The translations under genes and the position numbers were made by a program. A DNA stretch of 64,000 nucleotides from Plantago elongata (lineage: Eukaryota; Streptophyta; Magnoliopsida; Lamiales; Plantaginaceae): positions 1-64,000 of the forward strand of contig JAYMSP010000216.1 in NCBI GenBank assembly GCA_036897095.1. Reading direction: 5' to 3'. Position 1 is the first letter of the stretch, and each line of letters opens with the position of its first letter. Below, one piece after another: positions 1 through 13,697 of the stretch. The notes beneath the pieces were generated by a model that was not told the origin of the DNA, searched no databases, and saw only the letters and a list, made by a program, of their open reading frames with translations.

Positions 1-704
1 GGGAAACTTAGGCATCTGGTCTATTGGATTGAATGCTCAACTTTTGGCCTATGTTTATGAGGTAAGAAAATCTCTAGCTTTCAAGAATTACAAAAACTAT
101 ATATAAAAAGATTTAAACAAAGAGATTATTATCTTTAACATTTTTTATATCTGATATATTTTGTAGGGAATTATCAGTTCAGGAGTTACCTACTATGTAT
201 CCGGAGTCATAATGAAGACAAAGGGACCAGTTTTTGTTACAGCATTTAGTCCCTTGAACATGGTCATCGTTGCCATTATGAGTTCTTTCATCTTCGCGGA
301 GCAACTCGTAGTCGGACAGTAAGTACTCATACATTGTCAACTTTAGTTTTTTGCCTAAAATTTCATACACAATGAATATATGATGGTACTTTACAATAAA
401 ATTACATATATCGCTACTGAATGTACGTGTCTGATATATATATATTCAATTTGATGATTGCAGAATAATTGGAGCATTTGTGATTGTTGTTGGACTTTAC
501 TGTGTTATATGGGGCAAGAGTATAGACTCGAACAAATCAATTGATAGTAGTACTAGTGGTTCATCAGAGCTCCCAACTCACCAGAATCAGATTCAGACAA
601 ATGACAATGGTGCAACTGTCGAAATGAGTCCAACCATTCTTCATCAGAGTAAAAGTGGCAAGGTTCTTCACAGATCAATCTCAAGGTTGGAGGCCGGAGC
701 TTAA
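1..704 (+). CDS. WAT1-related protein (EamA/DMT-type transporter), C-terminal exons only
   Basis: The last three exons of a gene that starts before the window: 1-61, 167-318 and 464-704, with GT-AG junctions at 62/166 and 319/463 and a TAA stop at 702-704. The translation carries typical plant WAT1/nodulin-MtN21 sequence: GIISSGVTYYVSGVIMKTKG, then GPVFVTAFSPLNMVIVAIMS, then a membrane segment reading IGAFVIVVGLYCVIWGKS and a hydrophilic tail of about 60 residues. Family knowledge: ten-helix drug/metabolite-type transporters of the plasma membrane or tonoplast; Arabidopsis WAT1 affects auxin homeostasis and relatives move amino acids or other small molecules. The substrate cannot be read from this fragment. 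Only roughly the last third is present. The frame is open and the splice sites are sound, so the gene is probably functional. Confidence 0.93.
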
Positions 705-2340
705 TTAGTTCATTTGTAAATTAAAATTCTTTGCTATTTAATTGAAACATTGGAGAATCTTTCAAAAAGATGATCATAAGGTGTAAATCAAGATATTTTC
801 ATAGATATAGAGTAGGTTCATATCAATGAGTTGTGTGTTACTTGGCAAGACGGAACCAAATGTATGTAACTGGCAACAAATTTATCCATCATGTACAATA
901 GTGTACTGACCTTCAAGAAGATGGAATATGAGCAAATCAACCTTAAACATGTAACACCTTCAAATATTATAACTTCTTTCATCATTCCCAATTGAACATT
1001 GCATCTTCTTAAAGAAAATATACGATGAACAAATAAAAAGGACAAACAAAAATTACAGAGTCACAAAGAAAGACTTAAAGCTAATCGAATTGTCAAGCTT
1101 ACCAAAATAGTACTTGCATAAGTCAAGCACATCGTTTAAAGAGTCTAATGGAAGACTAATATGTGCCAATCCAATTTTGAACAAGAAAGAGGCTGTTGAA
1201 TTATAATAAAGATCACCTTATCATTGAACCGGAATAGTTTTTTTTTATTTTTAATACGATGAAAATGTATGAGACAGTTTGTACTTAGCTTATTGAGAAA
1301 CTGGACCTATATTATAATTCGGAATGTAAAATACATAATAGTTTTTAATAACCACATAATACGTTTCTAATATTTTACCATTCTCACCAAAACTATATAG
1401 TAAATTATTAAACAACCTATTCTCTAGCTAGCATTTGCTCCATATGAAATTGATGATTCTTCGAATTTCCTTCATCTTCTTCGATGGTGTTTGTTCGAAT
1501 ATTTAAGGATGAAGTGTATGATACTATATAAATTCAATTAAGGAGGAAGTAAAATTACCAAAATTTTCTTGGAAGCAAGACCAGCTAAAATCGATTAAAT
1601 TTCTAGCTAAAGTCTTGAAAAACGTAGATTTTTCTAAAATATAGAAGAGTTAATGTTTTTTGGGTTTTTAACGGTTTGATCGACCGAGTTACATAAAAAC
1701 CGCCGAGACACACCTTTTTCTTTATGGTTTTAGTAGATTATGCTACAGTTTTAATTTGTTATCATTAGAATTTTCAGTTATATTTTTAGCACATTTTGTT
1801 AATGTTTTAAAAGATGATGTGAAGGTTTTAATGCATCGGGATTATATGCTTAAATTATATTAACCTCATTTATTAATTTTTTAAGAGATGGTGTGATGAT
1901 TTTAAGGAGCTACATGATAGTTTTAAGATGGTTTGTTATAATTTAAGTGACAAGCTAATCATTAAACCACTACTACATATGTATAAAAGTTTCAGAGATG
2001 TCATTAAAACATCAATAAACAAACTTAAGAAAAGCTATTTAAAACATTCAATCATTACAATAGTCATCTAAAGGTTTAAAGACATATATTCTCATAGGAA
2101 AAAATACAATAAACGTTCATTCGGTGTTTTTTGTTGCAAATGCAAACAAAGTTTGTTAAAATAGGACTTTTCAGGTTAAACTTGTTCGTGAATTTCGACT
2201 CTTTGCCCTTTTTGTTCTTGTGCTTGTTGCTTCAATACTCCAATGAGACCTTCGAAATACCTATCATCAAATTTGATGCCATCATCAACACCTGCTTAAA
2301 ATATTCACTTACTGTGTTAGAACCATAACAACATTAATCA
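705..2340. other. 3' UTR of the WAT1-related gene, then AT-rich intergenic DNA
   Basis: The first few hundred bases probably include the 3' UTR of the upstream transporter. I see no gene beyond it. From about 1640 to 2060 the plus strand is rich in GTTTTAA-type words, the complement of the AAAACTATAAC words that dominate the following array. The two may therefore belong to one old repeat in opposite orientation, but I could not define its ends. Confidence 0.5.
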
Positions 2341-2905
2341 AAACTATCACATTGGTGCTTAAAAATTAAGAAGGAACATGCAACACAAACTAAAACAGTA
2401 ACATTGATGCTTAAAACCTGAACGCTACATTTTAAAACTATGACAAAGTAGGAATATACAACACAAGCTAAAACGGTAACATTGATGCGGAAAACTATAA
2501 ACCTCTTAAAACTATAACGAAAAATTTACAAGAAATCAAACAACAATAAACATATTTTACAAGCGAAAAGACTAATATTGATGTTTAAAACTATAATGAT
2601 AGGTCTTAAAACTATTACATATGCGATAAAAACAATAACATGCAAAAATATTCAACATAAGCTAAATATATTAATATTAATTCTAAAAACCGTACCAATT
2701 CACTTTACAACTATAACAAATCATCTTATATGATAAAAAGCACGCACATGCAACACAAGCTAAAATTAATCAAATTTATGGTAAAACTATAACAATGCTT
2801 CTTGAAACAATAACACAAACATTTGTAGAAAAATTAAATCATAAATATTTCACCAGAGATTAAAAATAATAATGTTGCTGCTTAAAATTACAATAATAAG
2901 TCTTG
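2341..2905. repeat. Degenerate tandem array, left part
   Basis: Loosely repeated units of roughly 80-100 bp share CAACACAAGCTAAAAC, GTAACATTGATGC and AAAACTATAAC. Copies are visible near 2380, 2460, 2560, 2650 and 2750. The array resumes at 6589 on the far side of the copia element, so it was in place before that insertion. Its family is not recognised. Confidence 0.5.
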
Positions 2906-3145
2906 TGTTATGGATAAATGTACATTAATTGTTCTAGTTAATGAATGGATTAATGGTGTTAATGGTTAGTGGAGTGGTGGGTGCCTCTTTATATACTCCT
3001 AGACCATTGGATTCACTTTGCTCCTATATAAATACCTCATATTTGTACTCTCATTGTAAGCACAATACACAAGAAGAATGAACTTTCAATTCTCTTCGTT
3101 GCTCTCTCTATTCTCTTCATGCTCTTCTCACTTTTTCTCTTAATA
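2906..3145 (+). repeat. 5' LTR of the copia element
   Basis: Direct repeat partner of 6349-6588. It contains a TATA box in CTATATAAATAC near 3030 and a CT-rich stretch near its end. The sequence just inside it reads CGTTATCTGAACG, in the usual place of the primer-binding site. Confidence 0.85.
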
Positions 3146-6100
3146 CGTTATCTGAACGATGTGCTAACCAACTGATATAAATGTGCACTACGATCTGAAA
3201 GGAAAAGCTAGAATAAGAAGAGAATTTCAATTGGCAATAATTGATAATGATCATGCAAAAAAGATTCTTATTAAATCATCCTTCCATCTCTCAATTTTAT
3301 AAACTACATTGATTTGTTTTATTATTTTGTTGTTTGAGATTATATACTAATTAAGTTCTTTTTTCTTGTAGTTGATATTCTAAAGACGCATGAAAGAACC
3401 TTGGACGATGGCATACCCATGACATACTTATGATCATGTCAAAGAATTTTGATCGGAGATGACATGTGATCACTTACAAGTTTCGAGTCATGGAGCTTAC
3501 ATACAAATGATTCCATCAATGGATACTACTACTTATCTTGAAGATAAGTGTTTTTTGTTTATAATTTACTACTTGAAGATTCTTTTTCTCATCATATGGT
3601 ATTATCTAACAACTCTAATTTTATTTTTAGTGGTGAATTTTATCCAAACTTACATTTTGAAAGAACACTTTTCAAGTGGTGATAAAATGCAAAACCATAT
3701 TCCACGAAGCGAATATGTGATAAAAGTATAAAGCCAAGATAAGACATATGTGGTATATTACTTCACCATCAACGATGGAAACTTAAAAAGTTAAATACCT
3801 TACCATCAAAGATCCGCAGATCTTGAATTTTAATATAACCACTAAAAGTGGTACAATGACTGATGGTTGTTAAAATATATGTCCGCGGACATATTATGGA
3901 CTATGATACATTCATCTGCTTATGGATCAAATGTTCTAGCTTTGTTTAGCTAGCCAAAGAGGAAATGTTCATCTATACTGGAAAAAGCATTATTTATCTG
4001 ATGCAAATATAGTATCAAATAACCAACCCGCGTAGTTGGAAGATGGTGATACAAATAAAAAGTGGGATAACCACTATTTAGTCTATACAAGTGCATTCAT
4101 GATCACACCACAAGAGTTGTTTGAAAAAAAAAAGGGTTTTAAACTTTGCTTGAAAGATCATGGTCAATTTATAAAAATTATTGATTCTTCTCACTCCCTG
4201 AAGTGAATGTGAACGTTTTGCTTGTTTATACATGCATCAAACACCAAAAGCAAGCATAAAATAGAACTCATCAACCTTAAGTTGAGAGACAATATTCAAT
4301 TTGATGTGAAAAATTAGGTCATGTGGTCATAACTTAATCGTTTATGTAAAACCTGAAGTTTACATATGATTACATGTTGAAAACTATCTCGTGTTATATT
4401 TATTATTATGGCGAGACACAACACTGAGATTAAGCATGAAAATGAAGATCTTGAATTAACAAAAGTCACACTTTTAAAGTTGACAATTATTGATGTATAC
4501 GTGGCCATTACCCACAAGTATGATCTTCAATTTGAGGTCAAACAACACAAGGAAAATTCAACTGTGCAAATATATTGACTCCCTATCATATTGTTCTCCG
4601 CATAGAATTAATGCTTGAAGCATACACAAGTTGTATGCATACACCGATTTCTAAGCTGGACATTATATTTTAATGAGCCCTAATTTTCCAAGCTTAAGAG
4701 AGGAATAACATGAATAAGCTGGTAAAAAATTCGTAGAGCGAATTGATCCCATATATTTAAAAGTTCAAACTTGAACTAAAAATTCAGCTTTATGTTACTA
4801 TATTAAGATATGTTCGAACATGAAATTTTATGATTTGAGTATTAACCCGCTATGACCATAAATATTGAGGCATACAGAGTTACATATCAATTATATAATG
4901 ACATGTATTGTACATTGAGATATCTTGTCTATTGTACTATGATTCATTCACCTCAGTGAAAATTGGTTCCAGTACTAAGTACAATATAAAAAAATTGACA
5001 AGATAAGACAGTTGGTACGTACTCTTAAAGAGTAATGTATGTCATAAAAGGCATAGATATCTGAATCATAATAAATGGCCTATATGCAATGAAAATGGTA
5101 CTTACAAAAATATTCAGATATCAATTATCAGTATTGACTTGGAAAATATAAGAAAGAGATTTCAAGTACCGGTATACATGGAACCACGAAAAATTTTATA
5201 AGCATATGCAAAAATTGATGGACATGAAATTGGGGATCTTATATGTGAGTCCATTTGATGATAAAAGTGAGTTCATGGACCAGAAGTCCTTTGATTAAAC
5301 AAATTTGAGAAACCGACAGGTTTTGACTTGCAAGTAATATATTTTGAGAAATTTCAATGAGGGGAGATATAATCTCCGACACTTAGTCCCAAGGAGACTG
5401 AATATACCATGTTAGCAAACATGGATTAAATGAGTAAAGTTCTTGACGAACTAATGTTTCATATGTGAAACCTCTATACTCATATCATAATCAACTTTAT
5501 GTTGATAAAATACAAAATGGCATTCACCACAGTGAACTATTGAAGTATGAGTTAAAATTCTCAATTCTCATGAAAAGTAGTATTGGTTACACCAACGTTA
5601 GCTCAACCTGAAGTTTGAGCATATGAATGAATACTTACGAAGGTTACTTATTGTAAACTTTGAGTTTGACACATATGGTCCAGAAGTACCTTAATCATTT
5701 GTCAAACAAAACTTTTGATATTCATTACCTATATTCTGAAGAAGTTATGTTTATCATAACAAGTAAAGGGAGACATTGACTGAAAAATCATTGAGTACTT
5801 GCGCATTACATGAGAAATTGTTGCACTCTTCTTCCCTTCGCTAGGTTTTTATCCCACTGAATTTTTCCTAGAAAGGTTTTTAACGAGGTAACATTATAAT
5901 AACACATCTTTGATACATATGATAAAGATAAAGTCATGAGACTTATTAGTCCAACCTTACGATATTATGGAGTGATGTTATGAACATTGAAACTACATGA
6001 TGTTCCAAGCCAAGTATTTGAAAGTTCTTCCACATGAAGACGAGTTACATATTACAAAAGTTCATCTCCGCCATCATCTATGAGATGAAGATTACATTCA

Positions 6101-6348
6101 AGTACAGAAAATTTGAAGATTTGCTCACCAAATTATATCAGACATATCATTTGAGAAGTTGATCCAGAAGATTGGAATTTCAATAGTTTGAAGTACAATG
6201 ATGCATCGATTATGGGAGTTGGATACGCACTGCACTCTTTTTCCTTGACTAAGTTTTTATCCCACCGGGTTTTTCTTAGCAAGGTTTTTAATGAAGTAGT
6301 ATATCTCACGCGTACCAACATCACCAACTATTGTCCATTCAAGGGGAG

Positions 6349-6588
6349 TGTTATGGATAAATGTACATTATTTGTACTAGTTAATGAATGGATTAATGGT
6401 GTTAACAGTTAGTGGAGTAGTGAGTGCCTCTTCATATACTCCTAGACCCTTGGATTCCCCTTTACTTTTGTATAAATACAAAATATTTGTATTCTCATTA
6501 ACACACAATACACAAGAAGAATGAACTCTCAATTCTCTTCATTGCTCTCTCTACTCTCTTCATGCTCTTCTCACTTTTTCTCTTAACA
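6349..6588 (+). repeat. 3' LTR of the copia element
   Basis: Begins TGTTATGG directly after the polypurine tract at 6341-6348 and ends CTTAACA. It aligns with the left LTR over its whole length with about two dozen differences by eye. Confidence 0.87.
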
Positions 6589-7020
6589 TCTTAAAATTAC
6601 AATATATGAGCTAAACATAACATACTGAAACATTCAACAACAAGCTAATATTGTAATAATGATGCTTACAACTATAGCAACTCCTAAAATCATAAGCTAA
6701 CACCAGATAACATGATTTAATTTTCACTATACGAATTTTCATATATGAAACTAGATTTGGTTTTAGATTTGGAAATATTAGAACGAAAAACGAAACAAAT
6801 ATCAAATTTCACTTCCAAATGAGAATAATATGTCTCGAAACTATAACATATGCGTTAAAATAATAACATATTGAACATTCAACAAGAAGTTAAAACCGTA
6901 ACAATGATGCTTTTACAACTATAACTCCAACTCTTAAAACCATAACAGAACACCAGATAGAATAATTCGAATTTTATGTACAATTTTTCATATCTAAAAC
7001 TAGATCTGGTTTCAGATCTG
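6589..7020. repeat. Degenerate tandem array, right part
   Basis: Continuation of the array at 2341-2905. Two adjacent units of about 240 bp, at 6615-6780 and 6855-7020, align well. Each holds CATTCAACA..AAG, a GTAATAATGATGCTT-like core, ACACCAGATA and ACTAGATTTGGTTT. Confidence 0.55.
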
Positions 7021-8025
7021 AAAAAATCATAATGTAAAATTAATAAAAAAACGAAAATAGAAGGTCAAATTTCAATTTCAAATGAGATTTAAACGAAAAA
7101 AGCAAGATGAATCTGTAGATTTGAACCTTTTAGCAACTAGATATGAAAATTTGGTGAAACGAATTGTGAAAGAGAGAGAGATTGAACGGTGATTTAATTG
7201 TAGCACCATAGTTTCTGACTGATTATATAATTACGACGATGACTACGACTAAAAAATAAGGATAGGGGTGAATGTTTCTAACACTAAAGCTCTTTTAGAG
7301 AGAGAAAGATATTTGAGTAGGTGAATATTGTTAGATTGAATTGGTATTTATATCAAAAGCTACAAACCAATTTATAGTGTTTCTAACTGATTTCTTATTA
7401 CATAAACCGGGTTTTTCTAATCTATAGAAAATTTTCCCCCTTTTACTATACTTGCTCAAATTTCTAACAACAACAATCGAAACTAATACACAAATTTCTA
7501 ACAACAATGACAATCGAAGCTAATACACCGAGCAAAGGTAGCTCATTTTGGCATTCAATTCAACTACAACCAATGGTTTGTGAGCAATGTCGTTGCCATC
7601 CCATTCAATTTAACTACAAATAATATTATTAGGTCAAAACTTACAAGCTACCAACTATGTAACCATGTGTATTAAGGTTTTAGGCTCATTTCGAAAATAA
7701 TTTCATCGAGTTGATAAGATAAGTTCGTTGTTAAAACTAGTACTAAACACAGAAACTAGCTCTAGAGCAAAATGGGTGAGAATATATTACAGCTTACAAA
7801 TATTCCTTGTAAATTGTACCCGTGTCTGTACAAGAAGAAGAAAAGCAAAAGAAGCTGGAAGTAGTACCCCACCAGCAATTGAAACCTTAATCAAGTGTCC
7901 TATTTCTTTGCTCCCGTCAAGTTAGTTGTGTCCATCCAAGTAACTATTTACTAGACTTCGTAACAAATCTGCCGTAGTTCAACCTGTCAGAAAAGAAACC
8001 AAGTCGAAGGAACTTTGCAGGTGCA
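7021..8025. other. Intergenic DNA and 3' UTR of the RING gene
   Basis: No gene seen from 7021 to about 7700. From roughly 7750 to 8025 the sequence is probably the 3' UTR of the minus-strand RING gene, but I found no clear polyadenylation signal. Confidence 0.4.
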
Positions 8026-11000
8026 CTATACATCATATACAGGTAACCGGTCTTCAATAGACACTCGACAAATCGGGCATTTTTTACATTTATCAGAGCA
8101 AGTACTGTACCAGAATAAACAGCAGTATGTCATATAAAAGTAGGCAACAAGGAAAAAATTACTAATGAACCTTTCACCATCAGAATCACACCATACCTGC
8201 ATAAAACGCGATGCCTGCATGGAAGTAGGACTGTGCTGATCTCTCCCTCAAAGCAGACTCTACACAGAATTCTTTCCTGGAAAGCATCATGGCAACTTGT
8301 GATGAGCTTATAGATGTTATTACAGCAGAGTCAACTGAATTTTAAACATACATGATATATCTCTCTCTACCAATGTCACATTATGCATCAACATAAAGTT
8401 TTCTCATTAGATTTGTAGGTTCTCTTTTAAATGCAGCCGTTAAAATGTCTACGAAGAATACAAAAGGCAAAAAAAAAAAGGGTGGGGGGTAAAAAAACTG
8501 AGTAGCGCTATACAAAATATATTGCCATCAAGCAGGGAACGTTACCTGATGAAGTCGCTCATACTCCTGTTGGCTGAATTTTGTAATCTCAGTTTGCTCA
8601 CCAAGTGCTGCTTGAAGTCTCCAAACCTAAAGATCAAGATAGCGGGTAGACAAGGGTGGGTCAATTATAAAACTTTTATAATCCTCAAGCAAAATGAGAG
8701 GCTAACATGCTGCTGACGTTTACCTCTTCAGCAAGATCTTTCTTTGGCATTTTCTTCACTATCTCAGGCGAATAACCACGAAAAGTGTTATATCTGATGC
8801 ACTAAAAACAATTTAATAAGCACACTGAAGTTGTCGCTCATACAGCACAACCAATATTTATAAAATTCCACCAACAAAACATTTACTGTATTTATTAGCA
8901 AAGTAACAGAAAAGGAACCTAAATTTTCCTTTGAAGAAGTACTGCAAAAGACTAGTGTTGAGTTCAAGTTATCCAAGATAAGAAAATAAATATATACTGT
9001 ACCAATATATGTGACAAGTTCCCAGCAGAGTGTTTGGTTCTTAATTTGAATTGAGAAAACTCAATTCCAGTTGCAGTTTTGTACAACTGAACAAAAACTC
9101 AATTGGAATTGAGTTTTCTCAATTCGAACTTGAAACCAAACACTCCGCAAGATACTTACATGACAAGTTCGATTATGAGGTGTGTTCTTCAACATGTATA
9201 TAAGAAGCAAGGATATAAAGATACAAATGCCGTACCCTGTGGCCCCATCATGGAACAGGCGGGCCTGTTCTTCTCTGCTTGTTTCATCAATTGACCACCA
9301 GCCGAGCAGCCTAGCAAGAAAATTCACAAATGACAGTGAGTGCAAGAGACAACTACACAAGATACCTATGTAATAGCATTATTTTCAGCATTACCTCGAC
9401 CCATGGTGCAGGAAATCAAATAAGTCACGAATTCTTGAAGAGTATACAAAATATATTCCTCTACCAGCTTCACTCCTTAATAAAAGAACTATTTTCTCAA
9501 CTAATCTGGATGTAGCAAACAAGACGCCAACTCCTTGCAGTAGAAAAATAGGAGAGAACAGAATTGGGAGAGGCACATTTCTAGCACTTGGTGGTGTTCC
9601 CTAATTAAAAAAAAAAGCACCTCGGTAATTAGTTGATAGACATTCTGGAGAGCAGGGCTCCTCTGAGCAGAAATTTAGACACTTTATCTAAGCCAGAATG
9701 GATACCTCAAGCTTCATGCAGAGAAGAATTTGGAAACCAATAATTGGGATTTTCATTAAGTGGCCACCAATGTCTTCTAAACCGCACATTCTATCCCGAG
9801 AATTATCCTCAGAAGAAACAACTAACCCATTGTTCCAATCAACATATCTAAGTGTAGTAGATGATGAGCCTTCTTCTCTTGTCTGTGGATTTCTATGGAT
9901 TACAGGATTAGACCATTTTGTGCAGACAAGAAATGCAAAACACTCGGCAATCCTATAGAAACACGAGACAACAAAATTAGCAAACATGTGTAATAATACC
10001 GACGGCACATGGAGAGTGAATGTGAAAGAACTCTAATTTTCACAGGTACCCATAATTTATGAACAAGTCCCACCACCCTAGAGCACCAACATCACCTGCA
10101 ATACAGAATTGTAAGAAAAAAATAAAGCACAGCAATGTAGAGCTAACAATCAAAGAGATGGAGTTCTAGAGTATGATTCAACAAAGTTGAAATAATAAGG
10201 CTGATACATGCCCATACGAGAATAGTGTTCAACAAGACCAATAAAATTCTACAATGAGTAAATGAAGCGTGTATGCAACTAAAACTTTAAAACCCATTTT
10301 AATTGAACACTCTGTTGGGCACATATATTGAGAAATTGCATTGTAAAGTGAGTAAAAGTTATAGGTGGGTATTATTTGAATAAAGAATGTGTACATAAAT
10401 ATAAGTGGAGAATTATTTGAATAAATGTGGATAGTGGGTGGCAATCCATGTAAATAACCAAATATTATGTAGTCACAGACTCAGCCAGGGTGTTCTTTTT
10501 TGCAAGTTTGAGAATCGTTCATTTCTAATGGAGACACCAAAATAAGGAATAGTGTCAGATTAAAATGGGATGGAAGAAGTAACATCCAACTGTCCAAGAC
10601 ATCTTTGTATTGGCATGACCAACTGTTATTACAGATAGAACATGGAATGTTTGGTTTTTATAAGTTCAGGGGCCCATAAGAGTCTGTGGAAAGTTACCGT
10701 GATAAACTCTTGCTTGAGGGAAAACTATTTAAAATAAAGAATTTTCACTGAGAACAAAGTATGCCATGGATTGCTGTATATAGAAATGCTAAAGGATCAA
10801 AAATCACAAGAGAAACAGCAGTACCATAATCTAACTTCATGGCTTTACCTACTCTCTCCCCCCTAAGTTAGTGAAGAAACACATGACAGCAAGTCAACAA
10901 CACTGATTAATCAACTACTGACTAGCAAGTTTTCTCAAAGTCAAGAGAGGCAGCATGTTGCTGCATTTTGTTACACTTCTATCACTAAAGAAGCACATCA

Positions 11001-13697
11001 CGAAAACCATTCTATGTTTTTCCCAAATGGCAAGATATCTCAATACAGTGAGAAGTAAAACTCTGTTATGCCGCGGTACATTGCCATGTCAGCAACTTAA
11101 TAAGATCCAATGAGTTCTAGAGGAAGTTTCAGAAATCATAACAGAGGACCATGTGATATACAGCAATTTAATTTCTCATTTTTCCTATTAGCTGACCGGA
11201 TTTTGGACACAATCATACAGTAGCAACTTTTAGGGGAAGAGAATATTACCAGACAGCTTCAAGAGAGTAAAGACTGTAGCAGCAACAAAGAAAACCATTG
11301 AGATAGCCACCCAGAAGTGCTGAACAGAATAAATTGACATTAATTATAGAGCCTAGTAATTTGCAATATTATAGGCAACATCAATTCCCCAGCAAAAGTA
11401 ATCACAGTCTAGGAAATCATTGAGCACCACAGGATCTCCAAAGTTGCAAACTGAACTTATAAACTATCCTAATCCTACCAAGGCAAATTGCTACATGTTA
11501 CTTGAGAACTTGTCAATGTATGACATCAAGTCAATTAGCCATAGAATAAGTCAAGCTTCATCTTCCACGTATTTTGGCACGTGGTGGTGTCTCAAAGTCT
11601 CCTGTTTTTAGATCTACCATATCCTTGCTAATAAAATGATGATATATTCTGCCCAGAGAACCCTAGACCTAGAGGACACAAGAGTTCAAATGATTTTGGA
11701 AAGATGCATGGGTCATAGGTCATAGGGCTTTTGTCTGGAATAGCACTGTTTTAACATTCTAACAAGCACGCCTAATCACATATGCCACCAGACTTGCTAT
11801 AGTCAGCACCCACATGCAAGCAGCATCAACTATTATTGGATCAATGCGCATTAAACAAACCAATACACAGGAACTTGTGTACAGTGTGGCAATCAAATAT
11901 TCCATCTTTATTTTCCACATTCCAAGTTAATAGTTAAATCCAATAGAAATGTTCTTGATTCATAGAAAAATTCTAGAAGTTGTTTCTGGATACGGGGACT
12001 GAAGCATGCACATAACTATTTCACTCGGTAAAAGATATCTCATCCCTCTTGTCAAGACAATTACTTATTTCACATCAACTTAAATTGTGGTCGCTCCATA
12101 AGCACTCGTCTTAATGTTTTTCATAACAACTTGATCAGAAACCCTAATGACTGCTTCCAAAATTTAAAAAAGAAAAAAAAATAGATTTTTATCAGATTTT
12201 AAACTTAAGTTAAGCCCGCATGGAACTCCTTCACTTAGTATACTTCTAAGTGAGTTTCTTATTCTTTTTCAAAATACGGATATAGACTGGTATACCGTGT
12301 TGCGAGTATATAGAAACAGATTGATAAATGGTTGCCAAATCATCCACAACTACAGACAAATTACAATAATAAAAGGAGAATATAACTAGTATACTGGCAT
12401 GGAGAAACAATTCATTTGTTGCACTTCACTTATTCTCTGAACGAAACTTACAGGTAATGTCTCCCATATTGCTTCATCGCTCATGCTTTCATCATCTCCG
12501 GGTAACAAAGCCTTGCACATTCTGCAGTGATTAATGTGAAAGAAATAAATGAGCTCGGACTAATACAGGCAGAACAATGAGTACGATATAAACAATTTTC
12601 TGTCAAGTCCACTGTTTTAGAATAATCCGTATGGAATGCTACTATGTTACTCATTTCTGGAGATCAAGCATATGAAGGAATGAAGTACCGGATCTTTATT
12701 CACAGCTTTTATCTATTTGAGAATGATAATCTTGGGTTATTAAGGAAATTGACAGGGTTACTAGATAACTGCTTGCTAGAAGTATTACATTATTGCCAAA
12801 AATAGAACACTAAGAGTAAGTGCATCCAAGTAAATGCATACCTAATATTATCAATAAGGATGATAACTTCAAATGCCAACAATGGAAGGAAGACAATTTT
12901 CAGGTTAACAGCACCAAAACCAATAACTGCACGTGGATATTTGTTAATCAGAAAAAAATGGAAAAACAAAATAGTATGTGAGATAAATGGCATATTCAAT
13001 AACAAAGAACTGAGATATTTCATTTGCAGATCCAGAAGAAAGAGGAAGTAGATTTTTGTAGGAGCAGAATTTACTTGATTTGATGTCAAATTAGAGTATT
13101 AGTTTCCAGGTAAATTACAATTGCCAATGTACTCATAACCAAAGTTGATATCATAATAACAAGGTCAGGAGAGGACTTTGCTTCCTTACCAGATACACTC
13201 TCGAGATATATACAAAGAAGCAGTTCGAATGCAACAAGCAATGGCATAGCAACCACGGTATGGCATGGGGCCCACTAATCACAAAGTTCACAGAAGGTAA
13301 ATAAACAACAAGGATGCAACCTATACCAGGTAACTGGTACAGTTGCCTTGTTAGGAACCGATTGAAAATGTGGTATAGCATTATAGCGTACATTACGATC
13401 ATGTGGGACTGATGGAGCAGGTAGAGAGAATCTTCCACGAGCGACAACTAAGTGAAACAACCACAACGGGAAGAAAACAACCCTGCATGAACAAACAAAT
13501 TAGCGTAAACTGCCAAGTAAAACCATGAAATGCATGATAAGCGAATAAAAGATTAACAAGGAATGAAGAAAGAACCCTTACCACCAAGAGCAAGAAACAA
13601 TGTGATCTAGCTTAAGAACAAGCAAAAGCGTGACACAGAATAGCAGAGCATGAGCGGCAACCTCCTGCAACGCTTTACCAACTCTTCTCCAGGTCAT
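8026..13697 (-). CDS. TMEM185-type multi-pass membrane protein with C-terminal C3HC4 RING finger
   Basis: Fourteen coding exons (minus strand, window order): 8026-8104, 8197-8276, 8546-8626, 8724-8793, 9236-9310, 9395-9600, 9706-9952, 10050-10095, 11250-11319, 12452-12521, 12842-12926, 13190-13274, 13392-13482, 13582-13697. All junctions are GT-AG, and the 1401 nt give 466 residues plus stop, close to the length I recall for Arabidopsis relatives such as At1g68820. The start is MTWRRVGKALQEVAAHALLF. The N-terminal half alternates hydrophobic helices with conserved stretches such as GDVGALGWWDLFIN (transmembrane Fragile-X-F-associated/TMEM185 family). A cytosolic linker (LLGWWSIDE, GYSPEIVKKMPKKDLAEEV) follows. 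The RING uses C419, C422, C434, H436, C440, C443, C450 and C453, and the chain ends RLPVYDV. Likely a membrane-anchored E3 ubiquitin ligase; substrate unknown. The gene looks intact. Confidence 0.95.
9025..9148. repeat. Hairpin MITE in an intron of the RING gene
   Basis: Imperfect inverted repeat of about 124 bp. The left arm holds GAGTGTTTGGTTC and GAATTGAGAAAACTC; the right arm is the complement and ends GAAACCAAACACTC. TGTTTGGTT termini are common in PIF/Harbinger-type MITEs, but I found no clear target duplication. It lies in the intron between exons 8724-8793 and 9236-9310, away from the splice sites. Confidence 0.65.

Larger units (their letters stand above)
2906..6588 (+). mobile_element. 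Ty1/copia LTR retrotransposon, decayed
   Basis: Two direct repeats of 240 bp bound the element. Each starts TGTTATGG; the right one ends in CA. The flanks TCTTG (2901-2905) and TCTTA (6589-6593) form a near-perfect 5-bp target duplication. A polypurine tract (AAGGGGAG) abuts the right LTR, which fixes the plus orientation, and a CTATATAAATA box lies in the LTR. The 3.2-kb interior is short for a copia element and retains only weak traces of the polyprotein, clearest near 6100 where the end of a copia RNase H appears. By eye the LTRs are about 90 percent identical, suggesting an insertion several million years old under usual plant rates. The interior is broken throughout, with far more than ten breaks. 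Confidence 0.85.

Noticed and set aside
13275-13466. Longer read-through version of the RING gene exon at 13392-13482
   Set aside because: Only a donor at 13391 keeps the frame into the next exon (WAPCHTVVAM); the longer version shifts frame.
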